Positions 7,601-13,961 of a stretch of DNA of 15,921 nt are shown here, in pieces. Position 1 is the first letter of the stretch, and every line of letters begins with the position of its first letter. The stretch is from an uncultured Collinsella sp. (GTDB taxonomy: Bacteria > Actinomycetota > Coriobacteriia > Coriobacteriales > Coriobacteriaceae), in assembly GCA_900549535.1 (NCBI GenBank), contig UROR01000037.1, forward strand, positions 1 through 15,921, written 5' to 3'. The notes below the pieces were generated by a model. The model searched no databases. It was not told where the DNA came from and saw only the letters and a list, made by a program, of their open reading frames with translations. A program made the position numbers and the translations under genes.

Positions 7601-7884
7601 TGTGCCTTGCCATCGATGCCCGCACGCCGGTCGACGAGCGCTCGGTGGAAAGTGGCCTGGGAATCTTCGAAGAGCTTGGCTTCTGTCGCGTTTCGGGGTT
7701 TGACGACACCCGTCGCATCGCGATGGCCGAAAACCCCGGCCGTGTGCAATTGAGCAGGTCAATTCGCTATTTGGAGGGCTTGCGTTCGCGCATGGAGTTC
7801 TCGGCTTTCCGGAGTTGGGCGCTCGATTCGTGCGCTTCTGATATGCTAGCCAAAGTTAACCGCCCGATCGTACCGCGGGCCTAG
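4597..7884 (+). CDS. recJ: RecJ single-strand DNA exonuclease fused to a RecQ-like SF2 helicase
   Basis: The protein has 1095 residues, about twice an E. coli RecJ. The first half is RecJ: DHH phosphoesterase with VFGDFDVDG (metal Asp 91, 93, 95), VTVDNG (D149), TDHHEP (172-174) and TVSDMMPL (D237); a DHHA1 domain with the GGHAGAVG loop (H420); and an OB-like region at about 458-567. The second half is a complete helicase: Walker A GTGRGKS (647-653, K652), DEAH (752-755), a motif III-like AATAT (785-789) and motif VI QMSGRAGR (929-936). There is no RecQ Cys4 zinc module; residues after about 965 resemble the C-terminal region of Firmicutes RecJ, probably a winged-helix-like tail. RecJ degrades ssDNA 5' to 3' in RecFOR recombination and mismatch repair; a RecQ-type helicase feeds it ssDNA, so the fusion makes functional sense. 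Start: ATG 4597 suits the family N-terminus (TTHRWAV); GTG 4552 would add 15 residues. rel follows 15 bases later. Confidence 0.95.
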   Translation: MSSLKTTHRWAVARQNPELEKELSAGLGIPGLVARIMVAHGIASIEEGQLFLTPSLDRDWADPLIIPGMAVVADRVERAIRNHEHIAVFGDFDVDGITSTCLLTEALRSFGANVTPFIPHRFDEGYGLSRAALDRVNELAQPNLIVTVDNGIAAKEEVSYLESLGIDLVVTDHHEPSDQVPQGVPLTDPKLEDEGPSRELAGAGVALKLVQVLGERLGKPSYWRSLIEVAALGTVSDMMPLTPENRALVAEGIQQMRVTARPGYIALAALAKADLSTITADGLSFSLIPRLNAAGRMADPKLALDLLLARDPIEASALAAELEEINRQRREIEAELTRDAMAKVEETYDGGRAIVVGGEGWHEGVKGIVASRLTNRYHVPALLFSIEDGIARGSGRSVGKVNLFDAVERCSDLLIRRGGHAGAVGVTIEASKLDEFRRRLSAVLSELPAEDFEDTDEVAATVDLSELNIETIEQISRLEPFGQGNKVPLLAAEGVTMCDRAVVGKTGEHMRFVATDGAASVPAIMFRVPQIDKLINCDSAVDLVFEAVAEHWQGRVKPKLMIKDVLVRDTTLPSVDDPACELRRGVQPADFGLRLESRKRETLAQLSYTELTRSLIHSFIGSNQPHRAQAEALDALADHQSVLAVMGTGRGKSLIFHVHAAREAVLRGRASIFVYPLRALVADQAYHLSSTMAALGIGVGVLTGETVEAARDDVFAGLASGRTGIVLTTPEFLSIHRDRFARSGRIGFVVIDEAHHAGLAKGGDRSAYLDMPDILKALGDPVVMAATATATAPVVAELARMLPITRTVVDETVRENLQLEDDRDLASRENRLVSIVATGEKTVIYVNSRDQSVALAKTLRKRVPDCATHIAFYNAGLARSDRRRVEEAFRDGSLSCIVSTSAFGEGVNLPDIRHVVLYHMPFGAIEFNQMSGRAGRDGQPAVIHLLYSSRDARINERLLDCYAPERDELVTLYRALQTMWRSNRGKTGDDSFSASDIDIAQMCLAIDARTPVDERSVESGLGIFEELGFCRVSGFDDTRRIAMAENPGRVQLSRSIRYLEGLRSRMEFSAFRSWALDSCASDMLAKVNRPIVPRA

Positions 7885-7899
7885 GGGAAGGGGACCTCG

Positions 7900-9033
7900 A
7901 TGGATGCCGCAGCCCGTACCGCCCATGATTCCGCCCTCCAGCCGTTCTCGGAGATGGAGCACTATAAGCATGCCGATGAGCTGCCGCCCGAGATTATGGC
8001 GGACAGCTACGACAAGCTGGAGCGCCTGTGCCTCAAATATATGAATGAGGACGACTTTTCTAAGGTGGAGCAGGCCTATTGCTTTGCTGCCGAGAAGCAC
8101 TGCAACCAAAAGCGCCGCTCGGGTGAGATGTACATCAACCATCCCGTCGAGGTGGCCATCATTTTGGCCGATCTCAAGATGGACTGCGATGTGGTGTGCG
8201 CCGCGCTGCTGCACGATACCGTCGAGGATACCGAGACCTCGCTTGCCGATGTTTCCGGCCTGTTTGGCGATACGGTGGCCGAGCTCGTCGATGGCGTGAC
8301 CAAGCTCACCAACATCGAAGTCGACAGCATGGACGAGAAACAGGCGCTCACGCTGCGAAAGATGTTCCTCGCCATGTCCAAGGACATCCGCGTCATCATC
8401 GTTAAGCTTGCCGACCGTCTGCACAACATGCGCACCCTTGCAGCCCTGCGTGAGGACCGTCGCCTGTTTAAGGCTCGCGAGACCATGGACGTGTATGCGC
8501 CCCTGGCCGACCGTCTGGGCATGAGCTCCATTAAATGGGAGCTCGAGGACCTGTCCTTCTTCTACCTGGAGCCCGATGCCTACCAGCGCATCGCACGCAT
8601 GGTGGCGGAGTCGCGCGAGGTCCGTGAGCGCTATCTGGCCGAGACCATCAAGACGCTCACCGACGAGCTCAACCGCATTGGCCTGGAAGACTTCCAGATC
8701 AACGGCCGTTCCAAGCACTATTGGTCCATCTACCAAAAGATGAAGCGCAAGGGCAAGGAATTCTCCGAGATCTACGACCTGGTGGCACTGCGCGTCATCA
8801 CGCATTCGGTGCGCGATTGCTACTCCACGCTCGGCGCGGTGCACACGCTGTGGCACCCCATGCCCGGCCGCTTTAAAGACTATATCGCCATGCCCAAGGT
8901 CAATAACTACCAGTCGCTCCACACGACGGTCATCGGCCCCACGGCTCGCCCGCTCGAGATTCAGATTCGAACCTATGAGATGCATGAGCAGGCCGAGTAC
9001 GGCATTGCCGCCCACTGGCTATATAAGAAGTAG
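7900..9033 (+). CDS. rel: (p)ppGpp synthetase/hydrolase Rel, N-terminal catalytic half (ends at an in-frame amber codon)
   Basis: This is the first 377 residues of a 773-codon rel frame. The hydrolase HD domain is complete: R72, H81, the HD pair H105-D106, and LADRLHN with D172 and N176, which match R44, H53, H77-D78, D144 and N148 of Streptococcus Rel at a constant offset of 28. The synthetase domain has GRSKHYWSIYQKM (269-281), D293, RFKD (324-327, the RxKD signature of bifunctional Rel), NNYQSLHTTV and E353 in EIQIRT. The frame stops at TAG (9031-9033) just after the AEYGIAAHW segment where the Pfam RelA_SpoT domain ends. The first ATG has AAGGGG 6 bases upstream and lies 15 bases after recJ. 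A free product would lack TGS, zinc-finger and ACT control domains, and also some helices that close the synthetase domain in the crystallised 1-385 fragment, so its activity is uncertain. Confidence 0.93.
   Translation: MDAAARTAHDSALQPFSEMEHYKHADELPPEIMADSYDKLERLCLKYMNEDDFSKVEQAYCFAAEKHCNQKRRSGEMYINHPVEVAIILADLKMDCDVVCAALLHDTVEDTETSLADVSGLFGDTVAELVDGVTKLTNIEVDSMDEKQALTLRKMFLAMSKDIRVIIVKLADRLHNMRTLAALREDRRLFKARETMDVYAPLADRLGMSSIKWELEDLSFFYLEPDAYQRIARMVAESREVRERYLAETIKTLTDELNRIGLEDFQINGRSKHYWSIYQKMKRKGKEFSEIYDLVALRVITHSVRDCYSTLGAVHTLWHPMPGRFKDYIAMPKVNNYQSLHTTVIGPTARPLEIQIRTYEMHEQAEYGIAAHWLYKK
9031..9033 (+). other. In-frame TAG interrupting rel
   Basis: Codon 378 of the rel frame is TAG, flanked by AAG-AAG before and GGC-GGC-GAT after. 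Many Rel proteins carry Lys-Gly-rich residues at this point (the YKKG turn). A single change from AAG, CAG or GAG would create the TAG. No readthrough signal or pyrrolysine context is visible. Confidence 0.9.
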
Positions 9034-9126
9034 GGCGGCGATGAGAAGCAGTTTGAATGGGTCCGCCGCCTGCTCGAAAGGCAGCAGGAGGAGAGCGACG
9101 CGGAGGACTATATCCACTCTCTGAAG

Positions 9127-10221
9127 GTGGATATGTTCGACGACGAGGTGTTCGTCTTTACGCCCAAGGGCGAGGTCATGGCGCTTCGTGCCGGCTCCAC
9201 GCCGCTCGACTTTGCCTACGCCGTTCACACCGAGGTGGGAAACCATTGCGTCGGCGCCAAAATCAACGGTGCGGTGGCTCCGCTCACGCACGAGATTAAG
9301 ACGGGTGACCGTGTCGAGATTCTGACTAACAAGAGTTCCAAGCCGTCGCGTGATTGGCTCAAGATCGTTAAGACACCTTCCGCCAAGTCAAAGATCCGCC
9401 GCTATTTTGCCGCTGCGACCAAGGACGACGACGCTGCTGCTGGTCGCGATATGCTGGCTAAGGACCTGCGTAAGCGTGGCTATGGCATTTCTACGCCGCG
9501 TTCGACGCGTGCGCTCAACGCCGTGGCGGAGCAGTTTAACTTCAAGCAGCTCGAGGACCTGTTTGCCGCCGTCGGCGCCGGCAAGGTTGCCCCGCGCGCT
9601 GTGGGCAATAAGGTCGAGCAAATCTTGGACCCCAAGCCCGAGGAACAGCTCACCAAGGCCGAGGCTATCGCCGAGGTCGTGAAGCAGCCTGCTCGCGGCT
9701 CCAACCGCAAGCCGCAAAAGCGCGGCAAGAGCGCCAGTAACGGCATTATCGTCAAGGGCGAGAGCAACAGCGGCCTACTGGTCCGTCTGGCTCATTGCTG
9801 CAACCCCGTGACGGGCGACGACATCGTCGGCTTCATCACGCGCGGTCGTGGCGTTTCGGTGCATCGCGCCAACTGTCCCAACGTCAAGGGTCTTATGGAG
9901 CATCCCGAGCGCATGATCGAAGTGGAGTGGGACGGCGCTGCCGACACCCTCTTCCAGGTCGAGATCGTGGTCGAGTGCCTGGACCGCATGGGCCTGCTCA
10001 AGGATGTCACCATTGCCATTGGCGATGCGGGCGGCAATATCCTTTCTGCCGCCACGTCGACCAACCGCGAGGGTATTGCAACCCTGCGCTTTATGGTCGA
10101 GATCTCGGACGCGAGTGGTCTGGATCCGCTGCTGGCCTCCATCAGCAGCGTTGACTCGGTCTACGACGCGCGCCGCCTGATGCCCGGTGAGGGTGGAGCC
10201 CAGCTTAAGCGCCGCGTTTAG
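9127..10221 (+). CDS. rel: Rel C-terminal regulatory half, severed from the catalytic half
   Basis: The frame is open without interruption from 9034 to the TAA-like end at 10219-10221 and is in phase with the upstream half. The first ATG, at 9127, is preceded by GGTGG, so reinitiation is conceivable but weak. Using full-length rel numbering, the TGS domain begins at about 411 (EVFVFTPKGE), a helical region follows, the zinc-finger/CC domain has HCCNP (C633, C634) and HRANCPN (H655, C659), and an ACT domain fills about 690-773. These domains bind the ribosome and tRNA and set the balance of synthesis and hydrolysis in known Rel proteins. On its own the fragment has no catalytic residues. The coding sequence shows no other damage, so the break is recent or artefactual. 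Confidence 0.85.
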   Translation: MDMFDDEVFVFTPKGEVMALRAGSTPLDFAYAVHTEVGNHCVGAKINGAVAPLTHEIKTGDRVEILTNKSSKPSRDWLKIVKTPSAKSKIRRYFAAATKDDDAAAGRDMLAKDLRKRGYGISTPRSTRALNAVAEQFNFKQLEDLFAAVGAGKVAPRAVGNKVEQILDPKPEEQLTKAEAIAEVVKQPARGSNRKPQKRGKSASNGIIVKGESNSGLLVRLAHCCNPVTGDDIVGFITRGRGVSVHRANCPNVKGLMEHPERMIEVEWDGAADTLFQVEIVVECLDRMGLLKDVTIAIGDAGGNILSAATSTNREGIATLRFMVEISDASGLDPLLASISSVDSVYDARRLMPGEGGAQLKRRV

Positions 10222-10257
10222 TCGCGACGAACGTGTCACATTATCGATATTCGCTAC

Positions 10258-10285
10258 ACTCGAGGCATCGTTTGATGCCTCGAGT
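10258..10285 (+). terminator. Perfect 12-bp hairpin between rel and the MBL gene
   Basis: ACTCGAGGCATC (10258-10269) and its exact reverse complement (10274-10285) enclose a GTTT loop. The following bases (TCTATAGAG) are not a T tract, so it is a poor intrinsic terminator. It lies 20 bases before the next start codon and right after a possible -10 (TACACT, 10255-10260). It may instead be an RNA-stabilising or processing hairpin, or a partial terminator that lowers downstream expression. Confidence 0.45.
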
Positions 10286-10305
10286 TCTATAGAGAGGAGA
10301 GGGAC

Positions 10306-10989
10306 ATGAGTGCTGTGTCCTTGGATTTAACTCCCAAGGGATCGGTCGAGATCGAGACGCTCGTAAACGGTCCCATTCAGACCAATAGCTATGCTGTTAT
10401 TTCGGACAATGAGTGCGTGATTATCGATCCCGCATGGGAAGGCGAACGCCTGGTGGAGCATATTCGAGCCGAGCATCCCGGCGTACGCGTGTTTGGCGCC
10501 GTATGCACTCATGGCCATGCCGATCATGTTGGTGGTGTTGCAGGCGTGCGAACCACCGTTGGCGAGGGCTGCCAGTATGAACTGTGTGCTAAGGATGTGG
10601 CGGTGCCGCATGCGAACATCGAGGAACAGCGAGCTATGTGGGGCATTGAGACGCCTGACCCCGGGGAGCCGACGCACCTGCTCGCCGAGGGAGATGCTAT
10701 CAAGGTGGGCGATATCTACCTGCAGGTGATCGAGACGCCGGGGCATACGCCGGGCGGCATCGTCCTGTTCGCCGCGACCGAGCGGGGGAACATCGCCTTT
10801 GTGGGCGTCACGCTTTTCCCGGGCAGCCACGGTCGTACCGATCTTTCCGGCGGTGACGAGGCGGCGATTATGCGCTCGCTCTCCAAACTTGCCAAGATGC
10901 TTCCGCCCGATACCGTTTGCTTGACGGGCCATGGCGATTCGACCACGATGGCGCGGGAACTTATGCAGAACCCGTTTATGCAGATGTAG
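10306..10989 (+). CDS. MBL-fold (glyoxalase II-like) hydrolase with an altered metal site
   Basis: The protein has 227 residues. The metallo-beta-lactamase signature THGHADH is intact (H69, H71, D73, H74), as are the third His in ETPGHTPGG (H147) and the last in LTGHGD (H209). The motif that normally reads GDTLF, where Asp bridges the two metals, reads GVTLF here (V168, codon GTC at 10807-10809), while the following GRTDL is conserved. This single residue loss should weaken or abolish binuclear catalysis in a standard member. GAGGAG ends several bases before the ATG, a good ribosome site. rel followed by a glyoxalase II-like gene also occurs in mycobacteria (near Rv2583c), so the context is conserved. 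The substrate is unknown; glutathione hydrolysis is unlikely in this lineage. Confidence 0.88.
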   Translation: MSAVSLDLTPKGSVEIETLVNGPIQTNSYAVISDNECVIIDPAWEGERLVEHIRAEHPGVRVFGAVCTHGHADHVGGVAGVRTTVGEGCQYELCAKDVAVPHANIEEQRAMWGIETPDPGEPTHLLAEGDAIKVGDIYLQVIETPGHTPGGIVLFAATERGNIAFVGVTLFPGSHGRTDLSGGDEAAIMRSLSKLAKMLPPDTVCLTGHGDSTTMARELMQNPFMQM

Positions 10990-11115
10990 GCTCGAAGCCG
11001 TCGTCCGAACCACGAAGACCGCTCAATCGTCAAGCTATTTTCCCCAGTGGGTCGATTCTGTGGGGCAAACGGTCAAAATTTGTCCAATCGGATGGTATTC
11101 GTGAACAAACGAACG

Positions 11116-11143
11116 TTTATGCTCGGGTGCGCCGTGGTAAAAT
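11116..11143 (+). promoter_or_regulatory. Candidate promoter of fba
   Basis: TAAAAT at 11138-11143 is a good -10 box. TTTATG at 11116-11121 is a poor -35 match at 16 bases. Transcription would begin near 11150, about 35 bases before the fba start, leaving room for the strong ribosome site. No gene was found elsewhere in 10990-11183. Confidence 0.45.
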
Positions 11144-11183
11144 CTCAGGCGTTATCGGAGCAACCTTACAGGAGGTTTCTTTT

Positions 11184-12050
11184 ATGCTCGTCAACGCAGC
11201 AGACATGCTCAAGAAGGCCGAGGCCGGCAAGTACGGTCTTGGTGCCTTCAACACCAACAACCTCGAGTGGACCCTGGCTATTCTCCAGGCCGCCGAGGAG
11301 GCCAAGTCTCCGCTGATCCTTCAGTGCACCGCTGGTGCCGCTAAGTGGATGGGCGGTTTCAAGGTCTGCGCCGACATGGTCAAGGCTGCCGTCGAGGCCA
11401 CGGGCGTTACCGTTCCCGTCGCCCTTCACCTCGATCACGGTTCTTACGAGGACTGCTTCAAGTGCATCGAGGCCGGCTTCACGTCCATCATGTATGACGG
11501 CTCTCACGAGGAGACCTTCCAGCTTAACCTCGACCGCACCAAGGAGCTCGTTGAGCTTGCCCACTCCAAGGGCATGTCCATCGAGGCCGAGGTCGGCGGC
11601 ATCGGCGGCACCGAGGACGGCGTGACCTCCAGCGGCGAGCTCGCTGATCCTGCTGAGTGCAAGCAGATCGCTGACCTGGGTGTCGACTTCCTCGCCTGCG
11701 GCATCGGCAACATCCACGGCGTGTACCCCGCCGACTGGGCTGGTCTTTCCTTCGAGCGTCTGGGCGAGATTAAGGCCCAGACCGGTGACCTGCCCCTCGT
11801 TCTGCACGGTGGCACCGGCATCCCCGAGGATCAGATCAAGAAGGCCATCTCCCTGGGCATCTCCAAGATCAACGTCAACACCGACCTGCAGCTCGTCTTC
11901 GCCAAGGGCGTCCGCGAGTACATCGAGGCTGGCAAGGATCAGCAGGGCAAGGGCTTTGACCCCCGCAAGCTCCTCAAGCCTGGTCGCGACAACATCGTTG
12001 CCCGCACCAAGGAGCTCATGGAGGAGTTTGGCTCCGTCAACAAGGCGTAA
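11184..12050 (+). CDS. fba: Class II fructose-1,6-bisphosphate aldolase
   Basis: The protein has 288 residues, the usual size of class IIB aldolases of the Gat/Kba type. It cleaves fructose-1,6-bisphosphate to glyceraldehyde-3-phosphate and dihydroxyacetone phosphate in cytosolic glycolysis. Visible features: LHLDHG with catalytic D84 and zinc ligand H85; EVGGIGGTEDG with E136; NIHGVY with H178; VLHGGTG with H208; and INVNTD, the phosphate and substrate loop. The start at 11184 is clear: ACAGGAGG ends 8 bases upstream and the family N-terminus (LVNAADMLKKA) begins there. A longer open frame reaching back to 10917 has no family support. Its codon use is strongly biased to C/G-ending preferred codons, as expected for a highly expressed gene. 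It stands alone, flanked by repeats downstream. Tagatose-bisphosphate aldolase is a close relative and cannot be fully excluded. Confidence 0.96.
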   Translation: MLVNAADMLKKAEAGKYGLGAFNTNNLEWTLAILQAAEEAKSPLILQCTAGAAKWMGGFKVCADMVKAAVEATGVTVPVALHLDHGSYEDCFKCIEAGFTSIMYDGSHEETFQLNLDRTKELVELAHSKGMSIEAEVGGIGGTEDGVTSSGELADPAECKQIADLGVDFLACGIGNIHGVYPADWAGLSFERLGEIKAQTGDLPLVLHGGTGIPEDQIKKAISLGISKINVNTDLQLVFAKGVREYIEAGKDQQGKGFDPRKLLKPGRDNIVARTKELMEEFGSVNKA

Positions 12051-12070
12051 GCGTCGCTAAACTTCCCGTC

Positions 12071-12162
12071 GGAAGCCCCGTCCCCCTACACTGTTTCCTT
12101 TACGCTCACCTGACTTCGCCAGAAGTCGCGCCAAGGAAACAGTTCCGGGGGACGGGGCTTCC
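12071..12162 (+). repeat. Large nested inverted repeat after fba
   Basis: GGAAGCCCCGTCCCCC (12071-12086) is the exact reverse complement of 12147-12162. After a 3-by-3 mismatch, ACTGTTTCCTT (12090-12100) pairs with 12133-12143. Inside the loop, GACTTC (12112-12117) pairs with GAAGTC (12122-12127) around GCCA. In RNA this gives a stem of about 30 bases topped by a second hairpin. It starts 20 bases after the fba stop, so it probably protects or ends the fba transcript, but no T run follows. Confidence 0.8.
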
Positions 12163-12294
12163 TTCGTTTAACGCCGCAGGGTTACGAGTCTGAATTAAGA
12201 TGGCTACTGGCTTTGCCAGAAGTCGCGCGACGGAAACAGCTCCGGGGAAACGGGGCCTCCTTTGTTAACTCGCTACAGGGTTACTGGGCTGAAT
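12109..12294 (+). repeat. Two diverged tandem copies of a roughly 90-bp element
   Basis: The segment from about 12109 to 12195 recurs at about 12206 to 12294, offset 97-99 bases. Shared blocks include GCCAGAAGTCGCGC, GGAAACAG, TCCGGGG, CGGGGC, GTTAAC-like and CAGGGTTAC. Copy 1 also has an inverted left arm at 12071-12100, which copy 2 lacks. There is no coding potential. It looks like a small non-autonomous intergenic repeat that was duplicated and then eroded. The stretch 12051-12401 otherwise holds only the promoter below. Confidence 0.7.
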
Positions 12295-12337
12295 TCATTT
12301 TTAGAGGTACCGTTTATCGGTGTTGAGGGTTCCTTTA

Positions 12338-12367
12338 TTGGGGCTTTCTTTTTTATCTCGCTACAAT
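12338..12367 (+). promoter_or_regulatory. Candidate promoter of the transglutaminase-like gene
   Basis: TTGGGG at 12338-12343, an 18-base spacer rich in T, and TACAAT at 12362-12367. The -10 box overlaps the earlier ATG at 12366, which argues for the later translation start at 12402. The -35 match is only partial. Confidence 0.5.
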
Positions 12368-12401
12368 GGGCTTCAAGAGTTCTAATGACTTGGAGTTTGG
12401 T

Positions 12402-13835
12402 ATGGCTGTTATTAATGTGCTGCCTTCGGATGGGAAGGTTATTGACGAGGGTCCAGTTGGTTGCTCTGCTGATGTTTGCTGTGATGACTTTCGTCATCTC
12501 GATGTTGGACTGCCGCCCGAGATTCTTCGTCTTATGGATGCCGGGTATTTGACGCAGGCTGTTGCTGCCTGCGATCGCCTTTTGGAGCAGAACCCCGAGC
12601 CTTCGCTGGCTGCTTGTGTTCGTGCCGAGCGGTATCGCATGCTCGAGACGTCGCTTCATTTTTCGGTGTCGCGCGACCAGGCTATTGCGATGATTCGCGA
12701 GGAGTGGCCAGAGTTTACCGAAGAGCAGTTTGATGACCTGATTAATCGTAAGCGTATTGACTGGCGCTTTATCGATGGCGAACTGTTCGTTCTCGACAAC
12801 TTCCTCGATTCGCTTCGCGTATATCCCAAAGAGGTTCCCGGCATGCGGCCCGATTCTACGGACGGAATAGCACTGCGCAACGAGATGCTCAAGGAGATGG
12901 AGTCACAAAACGGATTGGCTCGCGTCATTACGCTTAAAGCGTCCGTGTCTGTCCCCGGCGCTCTGGAAGGGGAGACCGTTCGCGCGTGGCTACCCGTTGC
13001 CGCCGCCTGTCGTCAACAGTCTCATATCGAGGTTCTCGATATGACGCCGGAGGGTGCTGTTGCCCCCGCGAATGCTTCGGCGCGTACCGCCTCGTGGTCT
13101 TCTTCGAGTGAGCGCTCATTCTCGGTGACCTATCGCTATCAAATTGATGCCGCTTATCGTGATGTCTATGGGGGTGCGCTTCCGGTGCATCCTTGCATGG
13201 ACGCGCCACTGCCCGTGGACACCTCCGAGGACCGTCCGCACATTGCATTCACGCCGTATCTACAGCAGCTGACAGCCCGTGTCATTGACGGGCTCGAGGA
13301 TCCGCTCGATCGCGCCCGTGCTATCTATGATTACCTGACGCAGTACATCGACTATCGCTATCAGCCGCCGTACTTGCTTTTGGGATCTATTGCCGATGAC
13401 TGCGCGCATTCGCTCCGCGGCGATTGCGGCGTTATGGCGCTCACGTTTATCACCATGTGCCGTATCGCGGGCGTGCCTGCCCGTTGGCAGAGCGGCCTGT
13501 ATGTTGCGCCCGATTCGGTGGGGTCGCACGACTGGGCAGAGTTCTATACGCCGCAGACCGGATGGCTCAACGCCGACGTGTCATTTGGATCTTCTGCTCG
13601 CAGGATGGGGGAGGAGTGGCGCCGCCGTCACTACTTTGGCAATCTCGACCCGTGGCGTATGGTGGCCAACAATCGATTCCAGGCAGAGTTTGAGCCCTCT
13701 TTCGACGGCATGCGCGAGGACCCTTACGATAACCAGATGGGTGAGGCTTCGGTCGACGGTCGCGGATGCCGTCGGCGCGAGATGCTCCGCACGGTCGAAC
13801 TCATCGAAATGCTCGAAGTTCCATTTTCGGACTAA
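12402..13835 (+). CDS. Transglutaminase-like (papain-fold) domain protein
   Basis: The protein has 477 residues. The C-terminal half holds the transglutaminase-like core: RGDCGVMALTFITMCR with catalytic C342, GSHDWAEFYTP with H376, and WLNADVSFG with D392, so the triad is complete. The first 200 residues are soluble and partly helical (PEILRLMDAGYLTQAVAACDRLL looks like a repeat-type helix pair), followed by a beta-rich segment preceding the core. There is no signal peptide or membrane helix, so it should act in the cytoplasm. Many bacterial homologues act as cysteine peptidases rather than cross-linkers; the substrate here is unknown. The start at 12402 is preferred because GGAG lies 6 bases upstream; ATG 12366 has no ribosome site and lies in the -10 box. 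The gene stands alone between repeats and a tRNA. Codon use is less biased than in fba. Confidence 0.88.
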   Translation: MAVINVLPSDGKVIDEGPVGCSADVCCDDFRHLDVGLPPEILRLMDAGYLTQAVAACDRLLEQNPEPSLAACVRAERYRMLETSLHFSVSRDQAIAMIREEWPEFTEEQFDDLINRKRIDWRFIDGELFVLDNFLDSLRVYPKEVPGMRPDSTDGIALRNEMLKEMESQNGLARVITLKASVSVPGALEGETVRAWLPVAAACRQQSHIEVLDMTPEGAVAPANASARTASWSSSSERSFSVTYRYQIDAAYRDVYGGALPVHPCMDAPLPVDTSEDRPHIAFTPYLQQLTARVIDGLEDPLDRARAIYDYLTQYIDYRYQPPYLLLGSIADDCAHSLRGDCGVMALTFITMCRIAGVPARWQSGLYVAPDSVGSHDWAEFYTPQTGWLNADVSFGSSARRMGEEWRRRHYFGNLDPWRMVANNRFQAEFEPSFDGMREDPYDNQMGEASVDGRGCRRREMLRTVELIEMLEVPFSD

Positions 13836-13874
13836 TCGGTAGAAAGCTGTGATAAACTAACTCACGCATTGCGT

Positions 13875-13961
13875 GCCCGAGTGGCGGAATTGGCAGACGC
13901 AGTGGACTCAAAATCCACCGTTGGCAACAACGTGCGAGTTCGAGTCTCGCCTCGGGCACCA
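13875..13961 (+). tRNA. tRNA-Leu (anticodon CAA)
   Basis: The acceptor GCCCGAG (13875-13881) pairs with CTCGGGC (13951-13957), followed by discriminator A and an encoded CCA. The anticodon stem GTGGA/TCCAC holds loop CTCAAAA, giving anticodon CAA for UUG codons. A long variable arm (GTTGGCAACAACGT region) marks it as class II, and the T arm reads GCGAG-TTCGAGT-CTCGC. A -10-like TAAACT at 13853-13858 lies 16 bases upstream; its -35 is not convincing. An intrinsic terminator follows at 13981. Confidence 0.96.

Noticed and set aside
7846..9015. 389-residue minus-strand open frame opposite rel
   Set aside because: Its open length comes from GC-rich codon bias of rel on the other strand. The rel frame has complete catalytic motifs; the shadow has none.
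9031..9033. TAG in rel as pyrrolysine or programmed readthrough
   Set aside because: No pyrrolysine genes or known readthrough context are visible in the window, and Rel has no known modified residue here. Mutation or sequencing error is simpler.
10917..11183. 89-residue N-terminal extension of fba
   Set aside because: The longer frame overlaps the MBL gene and intergenic DNA and lacks similarity to aldolases. The strong AGGAGG before 11184 sets the start.
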